This document shows, one piece after another, positions 24,963 through 32,599 of a stretch of DNA of 45,354 nucleotides. A program made the position numbers and the translations under genes. Source of the stretch: Angelakisella sp. Lineage in GTDB: Bacteria; Bacillota; Clostridia; Oscillospirales; Ruminococcaceae. The notes beneath the pieces are model-generated. The model had not been told where the DNA came from. It saw only the letters and a list, made by a program, of their open reading frames with translations, and did no database searches. The stretch covers positions 1 through 45,354 of the forward strand of contig JAHHTR010000002.1 of assembly GCA_020024515.1 (NCBI GenBank), given 5' to 3'. How positions within the stretch are numbered: the first letter of the stretch is position 1; every line of letters begins with the position of its first letter.

Positions 24963-25850
24963 TTATTTTCTTCTGTCAATAATTTTTTCCGCAAGTTCCT
25001 TTAAGAAAAATTCTTTTTCTTTTATAACATCTATATTATAGAGAATATCCACTGCTTTTGTTATAAGCTGTGTGGTTGATTCTCTTGATTTTTCATATCC
25101 ATATTTTGTTACAAATGTTGTCTTATTATTTTTACTGTCACTGTTTATTGGTTTTCCGAGTTCTTCCTCATTAGCAGTAACATCAAGCATATCATCTGTT
25201 ATTTGAAAGGCTAGTCCTACATTTTCGGCATATTCTTGCATTTTATTATAGTCCTCATCTGAACAGTTGCCAAGTATACAGCCCATTCCAACAGCAGCTT
25301 TTATCAGTGCGCCTGTCTTTAATCTATGCAGTGTTGTCAAAATTTCAATAGAAATATCTTTATTTTCGCTCTCCAAATCTATTTGTTGACCACCTATCAT
25401 TCCATAAGCACCCGCAGAATTTGATAAAAGCTTTATCAGTTTTACTTTTTTATCAAGTGAAATATTTGCGTCTGATATTGTTTCAAAGGCAAGTGTCAAT
25501 AGTGCATCACCCGCAAGCAAAGCTGTTGCCTCATCAAATGCCTTATGGCATGACGGCATACCTCTGCGAAAATCGTCATTATCCATACACGGTAAATCAT
25601 CATGAATAAGTGAGTATGCATGTACCATTTCTATTGCGGCTGCCACAGGTAATGATGTATCCATATCGCCACCGAAAATTTCAGCGCAGTGCATAACCAA
25701 TATCCCACGAAGCCTTTTTCCTCCATTTAGAATACTGTATTCCATAGCTGACAGTACCATTTGTTGAAGGACTTTTTCCTGTTCAAAAACACTTTTAATA
25801 TAAATTTCCAGTTTTTGTTTATATGTTGTGTATTGTTCTAAATATGTCAC
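24963..25850 (-). CDS. ispA: Polyprenyl (farnesyl) diphosphate synthase
   Basis: A 295-residue trans-prenyltransferase that condenses IPP with allylic diphosphates, most likely making farnesyl diphosphate. The first aspartate motif DDLPCMD is at residues 84-90 and the second, DDMLD, at 219-223. The bulky residues just before the first motif (AYSLIH) fit a C15 product, which I infer only. The start is a GTG at 25848-25850, five bases after GGAGG; a TTG four codons upstream overlaps that site. It follows xseB by 20 bases, the standard Firmicutes order. Confidence 0.95.
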   Translation of the reverse strand: MTYLEQYTTYKQKLEIYIKSVFEQEKVLQQMVLSAMEYSILNGGKRLRGILVMHCAEIFGGDMDTSLPVAAAIEMVHAYSLIHDDLPCMDNDDFRRGMPSCHKAFDEATALLAGDALLTLAFETISDANISLDKKVKLIKLLSNSAGAYGMIGGQQIDLESENKDISIEILTTLHRLKTGALIKAAVGMGCILGNCSDEDYNKMQEYAENVGLAFQITDDMLDVTANEEELGKPINSDSKNNKTTFVTKYGYEKSRESTTQLITKAVDILYNIDVIKEKEFFLKELAEKIIDRRK

Positions 25851-25870
25851 AATATCCTCCAAAACTATAT

Positions 25871-26101
25871 TTAATCAACGATTTTATGTTGCTCAATAAT
25901 CTGTTTTGCATCATTAATTTTATCAAAGCAGTTTTGTGCAAGCTTTATACCACTTGTATATAGGTTTAAAGACTCATCAAGTGATATTCCGCTTTCGCCC
26001 ATTTTCTTTACGATATTTTCAAGATTAATTATCATATCTTCTATATTTGTTTTTTCTTCGGTTTCTTCAAGCGAAATATCTATTATTTTGTTTTCGTGCA
26101 T
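25871..26101 (-). CDS. xseB: Exodeoxyribonuclease VII small subunit
   Basis: A 76-residue XseB with the family core: NIEDMIINLENIVKKMGESGISLDESLNLYTSGIKLAQNC contains the helix-loop-helix typical of the small subunit. With XseA it forms ExoVII, which degrades single-stranded DNA from both ends into oligonucleotides. The ATG at 26099-26101 is seven bases after the xseA stop; GGAGG is 12 bases upstream, inside xseA. The frame is open ten codons further upstream, but that part only covers the end of xseA. Confidence 0.92.
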   Translation of the reverse strand: MHENKIIDISLEETEEKTNIEDMIINLENIVKKMGESGISLDESLNLYTSGIKLAQNCFDKINDAKQIIEQHKIVD

Positions 26102-26108
26102 AATCTTT

Positions 26109-27317
26109 TTAAACCTCCATATTAATATCAATAACTTTCGATTTTACTTCACCATCTGCAAATTTAGTTACAATTATATCATTAATTGATAGTGAATTAC
26201 AGTTGGCTAAAAGGTTATCACCGCTTTTTGTTATTGAGTAACCCTTTTTGAGTATATTCAAAGGATTAAGTATCTCTAATTGCTCAGTAAGATTTTTTAC
26301 TCTTGATATTGTTGCGGTTAATTTATCTTGTAATCTATAATCTAAACTTTTTCTTAAAAAAGCAAGTTTCTGCTCATTTTTTTCCAATTTATTTATTACC
26401 GACATACCAAAGACTTGGCTTTGCAAAGATTTAACTTCTGCCTCTGCCAATTTATATTTTGCAAGAGTTCTTTCCTTTAATCTACTTACTAAATCATCTA
26501 CAAAATCTTTATATTTGTCTGAACTGTTGCAAATTATAGTGCAAGCCGCTGTTGGTGTGGCGGCTCGTGCATCGGCAACCAAATCCAGAATAGTTGTATC
26601 TATTTCGTGTCCCACTGCGGAAACAACAGGATATTTGAATTCCGATATTCTTCTTGCCAATTTTTCATCATTAAACGGACTTAAATCATCACTTGAACCA
26701 CCGCCACGTGCAATAATATAGCTTTCACACAAATTTTCTTTTTCAGCAAAGTCCAAAGCCTTTATTATAGTTTCAGCGGATTTATCTCCCTGCATAACCG
26801 CAGGATATACTATTATTTTAACAAGTGGATTTCGTATAGCCATTGTAGCTATTATATCTTGCAGTGCCGCACCCTCAGGCGAAGTAATAACACCAATTGT
26901 TTTCGGAAATTCACAAAATGACAATTTTCGCTCACTTTTAAAGAGTCCTTCGTCCATTAATTTCTTTTTCAGTTCGTCAAGTGTCGTTTTCTTTTCTCCG
27001 CTACCCTTATGGTGTATATCATAGGCTATCACCTGTATTGTACTGTCTTTTTCATAAACAGTGACATTGCCGCGAATAACAATACTGTCACCTTTTTTTA
27101 TTTCTTTTTTTAATTGTGAGACATATTTATTAAACATTACGCATTTTATTGTCGATGTTCCGTCGGTAACAGTAAAATACAAATGTCCACTATATGAACG
27201 AAAAGCCAAATCCGCAACCTCACCTGTTATAAAAACATCATTGAGTACTTTTTGCTCATCTAACAAAGACTTAACAAATCTTAGCAGTTGAGATACTGTA
27301 ATCATATGAGAATTCAA
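26109..27317 (-). CDS. xseA: Exodeoxyribonuclease VII large subunit
   Basis: The large subunit of ExoVII: N-terminal OB fold (about residues 5-105), catalytic core with GGGSSDDLSPFND and VSAVGHEIDTTILDLVADARAATPTAA, and a C-terminal coiled coil. The start is uncertain. GGAGG lies directly after a terminator T-tract, about 11 bases before a TTG (27315-27317), used here (403 residues), and 23 bases before the ATG at 27303-27305, where the conserved ITVSQLLRFVK begins. Expression is unusual because an intrinsic terminator sits just before the start (see findings). Confidence 0.94.
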   Translation of the reverse strand: MNSHMITVSQLLRFVKSLLDEQKVLNDVFITGEVADLAFRSYSGHLYFTVTDGTSTIKCVMFNKYVSQLKKEIKKGDSIVIRGNVTVYEKDSTIQVIAYDIHHKGSGEKKTTLDELKKKLMDEGLFKSERKLSFCEFPKTIGVITSPEGAALQDIIATMAIRNPLVKIIVYPAVMQGDKSAETIIKALDFAEKENLCESYIIARGGGSSDDLSPFNDEKLARRISEFKYPVVSAVGHEIDTTILDLVADARAATPTAACTIICNSSDKYKDFVDDLVSRLKERTLAKYKLAEAEVKSLQSQVFGMSVINKLEKNEQKLAFLRKSLDYRLQDKLTATISRVKNLTEQLEILNPLNILKKGYSITKSGDNLLANCNSLSINDIIVTKFADGEVKSKVIDINMEV

Positions 27318-27335
27318 AATAGCACATACCTCCAT

Positions 27336-27391
27336 AAAAAAACAGTAGCACAAATGAAAACTATGTTATTTTAACATAATTTGTGTGCTAC
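27336..27391 (-). terminator. Intrinsic terminator between nusB and xseA
   Basis: In minus-strand RNA, arms 27379-27391 and 27345-27355 pair with a two-base bulge, and an inner perfect seven-base stem (27372-27378 with 27362-27368) extends the structure. Seven U follow (27336-27342). The tract ends only 19 bases before the TTG start of xseA, leaving no room for a promoter. Confidence 0.85.
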
Positions 27392-27413
27392 CAAAATATT
27401 TAATTCAAAAGTA

Positions 27414-27836
27414 TTATTCTTTATCGTTTTCTTTATCTATCACCATACTTCTGACATAACCACCCAGCACACCGTTTATGTACGAGGGGTCTTCTTCTCC
27501 ACCGTAAATTTTGGCAAGCTCTACCGCCTCATTTATTGCCACAGGTTCTTCTACTTCTTTTACAAATGCTATTTCAGCTATCGCCAAACGAAGTATAGCC
27601 AGTGATACTTTTGACAATCTGTCTATCTTCCATTTCACACTGTGTTTTGTTATTATATCATCTATTTCGTATGAATGCTCTTGTACTGCTCTTACCACAG
27701 AAAGTGCATACTCGTCTGCTTCCAAATCTCTTGAATCTGATGCACCGGCAAGCAAATCCTCCAATGGCAAATTTTGAAAACTTTTCTCAAAAATCAGTGA
27801 AAATGCTTGTTGTCTTGCTTCTCTTCTTGTTATCAT
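27414..27836 (-). CDS. nusB: Transcription antitermination factor NusB
   Basis: A 140-residue all-helical NusB. The N-terminal REARQQAFSLIFE is the conserved Arg-rich boxA-binding region, and the C-terminal part has VEEPVAINEAVELAKIYGGEEDPSYINGVLGGY, the family signature. With NusE (S10) it binds boxA RNA and supports rRNA antitermination. The ATG at 27834-27836 has AAGGATAGG about ten bases upstream. It follows asp23, as in Bacillus (yqhY-nusB). folD, which often follows nusB, is absent. Confidence 0.95.
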   Translation of the reverse strand: MITRREARQQAFSLIFEKSFQNLPLEDLLAGASDSRDLEADEYALSVVRAVQEHSYEIDDIITKHSVKWKIDRLSKVSLAILRLAIAEIAFVKEVEEPVAINEAVELAKIYGGEEDPSYINGVLGGYVRSMVIDKENDKE

Positions 27837-27894
27837 GCTTTCGTTTACCTATCCTTATTAAACTTCCTAATTATTGCAAAAAACAAAGTATCTA

Positions 27895-27917
27895 CCTTCA
27901 CTGCTACAAAGTGAAGG
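27895..27917 (-). terminator. Weak hairpin after asp23
   Basis: A perfect seven-base stem (27895-27901 with 27911-27917) and nine-base loop. On the minus strand a T-rich run follows, but only after about ten intervening bases, so termination would be weak. It could be a partial terminator between asp23 and nusB. Confidence 0.35.
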
Positions 27918-27918
27918 C

Positions 27919-27947
27919 TTGACACTTTATCTTATGTTGTTTATACA
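27919..27947 (+). promoter_or_regulatory. Promoter-like sequence facing antisense into asp23
   Basis: On the plus strand TTGACA (27919-27924) and TATACA (27942-27947) are spaced 17 bases, matching 11 of 12 consensus positions. No plus-strand gene follows; transcription would run antisense through asp23 and spoIIIAH. It may be a real antisense promoter or a chance match. Confidence 0.4.
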
Positions 27948-27962
27948 TTTTTTATTTTTTAA

Positions 27963-28310
27963 TTATTGTTGCAAAAGACCGGCAACACAGATATTAACAT
28001 CTGATACAACTATTCCTGTCATATTTTGAATAGACTCTTTAACTACTGATTGCAATTTTTTTGCAAATGCTCTGATATTTACATCTTCACCGATAAGAAG
28101 TCTTACATTTACCTTTGCAACACCGTCTTTTATCTCTACACTTACAGGTTTAATACTTTGTTTTTCTATAAGTGATACCAAATTTGACTTTACAGATACC
28201 GGCTCCAATAAAACCAGCTCTCCTAAATCTTTTATTGAATATTCAACAATAGAAGATACTACCTCATGAGAAATCTTTAAATTACCCTTTGCTTTTGTTT
28301 TTTCTTGCAT
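27963..28310 (-). CDS. Asp23/Gls24-family envelope stress protein
   Basis: A 115-residue Asp23-family protein like Bacillus YqhY. It has the family pattern: GNLKISHEVVSSIVEYSIKDLG near the start, a central VSVEIKDGVAKVNVRLLIGEDVNI, and QSVVKESIQNMTGIVVSDVNICVAG near the end. YqhY is linked to control of fatty-acid synthesis (acetyl-CoA carboxylase), but accB/accC, its usual partners, are absent here. The ATG has AGGAGG eight bases upstream. It lies between spoIIIAH and nusB. Confidence 0.9.
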   Translation of the reverse strand: MQEKTKAKGNLKISHEVVSSIVEYSIKDLGELVLLEPVSVKSNLVSLIEKQSIKPVSVEIKDGVAKVNVRLLIGEDVNIRAFAKKLQSVVKESIQNMTGIVVSDVNICVAGLLQQ

Positions 28311-28383
28311 ATTAAATACCTCCTAAAAGTATATGTATTTTACTACCTTACTCTTATTATACCATTTTTTTTGAAAGACACAA

Positions 28384-28944
28384 CTATTTTATTTCAATTA
28401 TTGAAATTTTTTCATTTGGTATAGTAATTTCGCCCAAAATTACATCTTTTATTTGTAAAACTTCACTATCTGTTAAGTTATCGCTCTTTACAAGAACATC
28501 TATTTTTTCAGGTTCAAGATAAACCATACATTCATTAAAGCCTTTTGCTTTTATAAGATTTTCTATCTTGCTTTCTTTCTCAATGGATTTTGCTAAGTTT
28601 GTAGCTTCCATAGTAAGTTTTTTTAACTCTGCTGTGCTCAAATTTGCATCTTCGAGCATATATTTCATAGCTTCAACAGCCTCATCACGAGATTTAGTTC
28701 GTGATAGCTTTGCTTCGGCAAAATAAGCCTCACCATAGTTTGCAGGTTCATCTTCTTTTGTTGATAAATTTTCGTTCGATGTCTGTGTATTTTGCACTTG
28801 TATAGTGCTTTCTTCCATAATAACACCATCATTGTGTTTTACATACTCCCAGTTTAGATATACTGCCAAACTAAGTGTTAAGATTAAAGCTGATAATATA
28901 ATGTGTTTTTTGGATAAAATCACGTTTATTTTTGGTTTTTTCAT
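28384..28944 (-). CDS. spoIIIAH: Stage III sporulation protein AH
   Basis: A 186-residue protein with one N-terminal membrane anchor (about residues 12-30), a 50-residue linker, and the YscJ/FliF-like ring domain (about 95-186) preceded by the conserved EAYFAEAKLSRTKSRDEAVEAM helix. SpoIIIAH sits in the mother-cell membrane and binds SpoIIQ to build the feeding-tube channel into the forespore. The ATG has GGAGGGG upstream. It is followed by asp23-nusB as usual, but spoIIIAA to spoIIIAG, which normally come directly before it, are missing; a flavin reductase gene is there instead. The coding sequence itself looks intact. Confidence 0.9.
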   Translation of the reverse strand: MKKPKINVILSKKHIILSALILTLSLAVYLNWEYVKHNDGVIMEESTIQVQNTQTSNENLSTKEDEPANYGEAYFAEAKLSRTKSRDEAVEAMKYMLEDANLSTAELKKLTMEATNLAKSIEKESKIENLIKAKGFNECMVYLEPEKIDVLVKSDNLTDSEVLQIKDVILGEITIPNEKISIIEIK

Positions 28945-28973
28945 AAATTCCCCTCCACAATAATATTAATTTT

Positions 28974-29002
28974 GCGGATACATAAACATTAACATTATCC
29001 GC
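28974..29002. repeat. Small inverted repeat upstream of spoIIIAH
   Basis: A perfect seven-base GC-rich stem (28974-28980 with 28996-29002) with a 15-base loop, followed by four T on the plus strand only. It lies in the 100-base gap between the flavin reductase stop and spoIIIAH; it could be a weak terminator or part of the spoIIIAH leader. Confidence 0.4.
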
Positions 29003-29044
29003 TTTTCATTATATAATATTATTTATCGAAGAAAAATATGACTA

Positions 29045-29641
29045 TTATTTTTTCTTCTTACCTGCGTTTTTGCTGTTTTTGATTTTCTTCTTGACAGAAT
29101 ATCCAAAAGTTCCTATACTTTCACCTATCTTATAATATTGTCCATGTGCAAACGCAATAGGCTTACTTCTATTAAAACATAGTTTTCCTGTTTTATCAAG
29201 TAAATCTTCATCAACATTTACACTGACAATATCAGCCAAAAACATATCATGAGAACCTAGTTTTATTTTATCAGTAACTCTACATTCCAAGTTTATTGGG
29301 CTTTCCAAAAGCATAGGAGCTGATACATTCGGTGCTTGTTCCGGTGTCAAATTCATTTCTTTAAATTTATCTATATTTCTGCCTGAGCGAACTCCACAAA
29401 AATCAACTGCTCTGACTAATTTTTCGGTAGGAATATTTATTACAAATTCACCGCTTTTTTCAATTAGTTCATAAGAATATCTTTCGGGGCGTACAGATAT
29501 ATATGTTTTCGGTGGTATAGTATTTATAATACCTGTCCATGCAACAGTAAATATATTAGGGTTTTCCATTGTTCCACAAGTTATAAGTGTAGGTGGAATA
29601 GGTCCCAATAGAGTACTGCCTCGCCATACTTGTTTTGACAT
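29045..29641 (-). CDS. Flavin reductase-like FMN-binding split-barrel protein
   Basis: A 198-residue protein of the flavin reductase-like domain family (FMN-binding split barrel). Visible features: NIFTVAWTGIINTIPPKTYISVRP, the FVINIPTEKLVRAVDFCGVRSGRNIDKF segment, and CRVTDKIKLGSHDMFLADIVSV. Related clostridial proteins bind FMN and may reduce flavin with NAD(P)H; the substrate cannot be read. The last 18 residues are a Lys-rich tail. The ATG has GGGAG 11 bases upstream. The gene separates spoIIIAH from the topoisomerase group and may be the last gene of that transcript. Confidence 0.85.
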   Translation of the reverse strand: MSKQVWRGSTLLGPIPPTLITCGTMENPNIFTVAWTGIINTIPPKTYISVRPERYSYELIEKSGEFVINIPTEKLVRAVDFCGVRSGRNIDKFKEMNLTPEQAPNVSAPMLLESPINLECRVTDKIKLGSHDMFLADIVSVNVDEDLLDKTGKLCFNRSKPIAFAHGQYYKIGESIGTFGYSVKKKIKNSKNAGKKKK

Positions 29642-29736
29642 TATTATAATATTCTCCCTTTCTGTTATTTTGCCAAAATTTATTTATTTATAAAAAATAT
29701 GTATAATAATAATATATGTGCTCATAATATTATTAC

Positions 29737-29778
29737 TGATTTACAAATATCATTTATGCGTTTGCTTTTTGTAAATCA
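29737..29778. repeat. Inverted repeat between parC and flavin reductase gene
   Basis: A perfect 11-base inverted repeat (29737-29747 with 29768-29778) with a 20-base loop, next to the stronger hairpin at 29784-29811. It may be part of the 3' end of the parC transcript or of the leader of the next gene. Confidence 0.55.
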
Positions 29779-29783
29779 AACCA

Positions 29784-29822
29784 AGCCTTTAAAGTATCAT
29801 CTTTAAAGGCTATTTTTTTTTA
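29784..29822. terminator. Terminator hairpin after parC
   Basis: A perfect 11-base stem (29784-29794 with 29801-29811) and six-base loop. The T-tract is strongest on plus (from 29813), but the stem lies 12 bases after the minus-strand parC stop and is followed on that strand by a U-rich stretch, so it probably ends the parE-cinA-parC transcript. Confidence 0.7.
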
Positions 29823-32063
29823 TTATTTGCCACCAAATGAAAGTTGTTCTGTTTTGCCTTTTATTACTGTTCCCACTGCCGGCAAATTCTTTGTACGAAG
29901 TCTGTGTTCGCCATCAATACTTCCGTCTATATATGTTTTTGCAGAAAGTATTTTTATACCGCTTTTCATTGTCATTGCCTGTATTCCCTGTGTATCTTTT
30001 GTTGTTTTGACACTTACCATAGCAGTATTTACAATCAAGTTTCTGTTTGCACTTGAAGTTAATAAAATTTCCTTTTCTTTACGTATACAGTCTATATATA
30101 CAAGCGAAGATTTTACAGAATATGCTTTTATAAGTTTTTTGCGATTGTTTACTGTTTGATATGAAGACAAAGTAACTCTTGCTATCTTTCCGTTTTCGAA
30201 AACAAACAACATATCTCCCGTATAGTCAGATGTTACAAGCATATATATAGGCATTTCATCAGTATCCATACCAAGCTTTGACGGTAGATATTCACCCAAA
30301 ACACTCGCCTTTGTGTCTTCAAATTCAAATGCACGAGTTTTATATACCTGTCCCATATTTGTAAAGAACAAAATATGCACATCATTTTGGCTGTCTACTT
30401 CTGTTATAATCTCATCACCGTCTTTTAGCTTATGCTCACTTGACATTCTGTATGATAATGGAGTTATCTTTTTAAAATATCCATCTTTTGTAAAGAAAAG
30501 TTTTACAGGATAGTTTTGTATCTTTTCTTCTTCACTCTCCACAGAGTCATCAAAGTCGTATACTATCTCTGTCTTTCTCTCTTGTCCAAAGTTCTTTGCA
30601 ACAGCTTTAAGTTGTTCGATGATTATTTTGTCTATCTTTGATTTACTGTTAAGTGTATCTTCCATTTCTGCTATTTCATCACGCAAAGACTCTATTTCAT
30701 CTGTACGCTTTAATATATATTCTCTGTTTAATTGACGAAGTTTTATTTCCGATACAAATTCAGCTTGCTTTTCATCAATACCGAAACCAATCATTAAATT
30801 TGGCAATACATCTTGTTCTTCTTCTGTCTCTCTTATTATCTTGATTGCCTTATCTATATCTAAGAGTATTTTTTTAAGTCCTTTTAATAGGTGTAACTTC
30901 TCCTTTTTCTTTTCAAGGTCAAAAGCTATACCACGTTTTACGCAACCACGTCTGAACTCTGTCCACTCATCAAGAATCGTACCAACACCCATTACTTGCG
31001 GAGTACCACCGATAAGCACATTGAAATTACAGGAAAAAGTAGCCTCCAAACCTGTATTTTTATATAGTTTTTGCATTAGTTTGTCTGCGTCAACACCACG
31101 TTTTAGGTCTATTGTCAGTTTTAAACCAGATAAATCCGTCTCGTCTCTTACATCAACAATTTCACGAATTTTACCGCTCTTTACTTGATCAACTATCTTG
31201 TCAACTATAACTTCTATTGTTGAAGTTGGTGGGATTTCCGTAATATCAATGCAATTGTTTGCCTTATCATAGATGTATTTGCTGCGAATACGAACTGTAC
31301 CTTTACCTGTTGAGTAAATTTTATTTAATTCATCTTCATCATAGAGTAGATATCCGCCACTTGTAAAATCAGGTGCTTTTAATGTGTCAAGTATAACAGC
31401 ATTGGGATTTTTTATTCTCGCTATTGTTGTATTGCAAAGTTCTTTTAAATTAAACGATGCTATATTACTCGCCATACCTACCGCTATACCTGTATTTATA
31501 TTTGCAAGTATTGTTGGAAATGTTACAGGGAGTAGTGACGGCTCTTTCATTGTGCTGTCATAATTATCTACAAAATCTACTGTATCCTTGTCTATATCCG
31601 AAAATATCTGTGTGCATATTTTTTCAAGCTTTGCCTCTGTATAACGAGATGCGGCAAACGCCATATCTCGTGAATAAGACTTACCGAAGTTACCCTTACT
31701 ATCGACAAATGGGCAAAGAAGTGCGTCATAACCCCTTGAAAGTCTTACCATAGTTTCATAAATAGACATATCGCCATGCGGATTTAATCGCATAGTTTGT
31801 CCGACAATATTTGCGGATTTTATTCTGTTGCCATTTAGTAGCCCCATTTTATACATAGTATAAAGTATTTTTCTGTGCGAAGGCTTAAAACCGTCTATTT
31901 CCGGAATAGCACGTGACACTATAACACTCATTGCATAGGGCATATAGTTTGTTTTCAAAGTCTCTGCTATTGGTTGCTCTATTACAAGTCCGGCATTTTC
32001 AATATATCCTGACAGTACATTTTTCTTTGCACTTTTATCGCTGTCTGTTGTCTTTTTTGCCAC
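29823..32063 (-). CDS. parC: Type IIA topoisomerase subunit A (ParC-like)
   Basis: A 746-residue DNA-cleaving subunit. The active-site tyrosine is Y141 in AFAASRYTEAKL. The winged-helix and tower domains are followed by a coiled coil (about residues 395-490) and a beta-pinwheel C-terminal domain. It pairs with the ParE-like subunit encoded two genes upstream. The pair may be topoisomerase IV or a second gyrase; the missing GyrA-box and the pairing with parE favour Topo IV. In the quinolone region HGDMSIYE, Met99 replaces GyrA Ser83 and Glu103 matches Asp87. The start is a GTG at 32061-32063 with GGAGG upstream. cinA sits between the two subunit genes. Confidence 0.9.
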   Translation of the reverse strand: MAKKTTDSDKSAKKNVLSGYIENAGLVIEQPIAETLKTNYMPYAMSVIVSRAIPEIDGFKPSHRKILYTMYKMGLLNGNRIKSANIVGQTMRLNPHGDMSIYETMVRLSRGYDALLCPFVDSKGNFGKSYSRDMAFAASRYTEAKLEKICTQIFSDIDKDTVDFVDNYDSTMKEPSLLPVTFPTILANINTGIAVGMASNIASFNLKELCNTTIARIKNPNAVILDTLKAPDFTSGGYLLYDEDELNKIYSTGKGTVRIRSKYIYDKANNCIDITEIPPTSTIEVIVDKIVDQVKSGKIREIVDVRDETDLSGLKLTIDLKRGVDADKLMQKLYKNTGLEATFSCNFNVLIGGTPQVMGVGTILDEWTEFRRGCVKRGIAFDLEKKKEKLHLLKGLKKILLDIDKAIKIIRETEEEQDVLPNLMIGFGIDEKQAEFVSEIKLRQLNREYILKRTDEIESLRDEIAEMEDTLNSKSKIDKIIIEQLKAVAKNFGQERKTEIVYDFDDSVESEEEKIQNYPVKLFFTKDGYFKKITPLSYRMSSEHKLKDGDEIITEVDSQNDVHILFFTNMGQVYKTRAFEFEDTKASVLGEYLPSKLGMDTDEMPIYMLVTSDYTGDMLFVFENGKIARVTLSSYQTVNNRKKLIKAYSVKSSLVYIDCIRKEKEILLTSSANRNLIVNTAMVSVKTTKDTQGIQAMTMKSGIKILSAKTYIDGSIDGEHRLRTKNLPAVGTVIKGKTEQLSFGGK

Positions 32064-32096
32064 AGTTTTTCTTCCTCCATTCCACCAAAAAGATTT

Positions 32097-32582
32097 TTAA
32101 TAATATTTCACTGTCTCCTGTAAAAGTAACAGTGCTGTTTTAACCGCTACTTTTCTTATTTCGTCTCGGCTCTCATTTCCTTGTAACTGTTTGCTGAGTT
32201 CAACCGTCTTTTTAAAATTTTTGCTGTAAACCGATACATAAACCATACCCACAGGCTTATTTTCCGATGGATTCGGTCCTGCATTTCCAGTAACTGCCAC
32301 ACCTATTTTCACATTCATTTTTTCACATATATTATATGCCATTTCCTCAGCTGTTTCCTGTGATACTGCTGAATATTCTTCCAGTGTTTCTTTTTTTACA
32401 CCCAAAATTTTATTTTTGATTTCGTTATTATACGTTACCATTCCACCGTAAAATATTGCTGAAACACCCGAAATCTGTGTAATTGTTGCTGAAATTAAAC
32501 CACCTGTACAGCTTTCCGCTGTTGCAAAGGTAAGTCCTTTTTCTTTTAATAAAAATACTGTTTCTTCCGCTAATTTTTTCAC
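32097..32582 (-). CDS. pncC: Nicotinamide-nucleotide amidase (CinA C-terminal domain)
   Basis: A 161-residue stand-alone CinA_C protein with the motifs TAESCTGGLISATIT (residues 20-34), YGGMVTYNNEIKNKILGV, SAVSQETAEEMA, and GVAVTGNAGP. The family deamidates NMN to nicotinate mononucleotide in NAD salvage. The N-terminal COG1058 domain of full CinA is missing; the short form, as in E. coli PncC, is common. The start is a GTG preceded by AAAGGTGA. It begins 17 bases after parE and 33 bases before parC, so it is probably co-transcribed with both. Confidence 0.92.
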   Translation of the reverse strand: MKKLAEETVFLLKEKGLTFATAESCTGGLISATITQISGVSAIFYGGMVTYNNEIKNKILGVKKETLEEYSAVSQETAEEMAYNICEKMNVKIGVAVTGNAGPNPSENKPVGMVYVSVYSKNFKKTVELSKQLQGNESRDEIRKVAVKTALLLLQETVKYY

Positions 32583-32599
32583 TTAATATCACCTTTATT

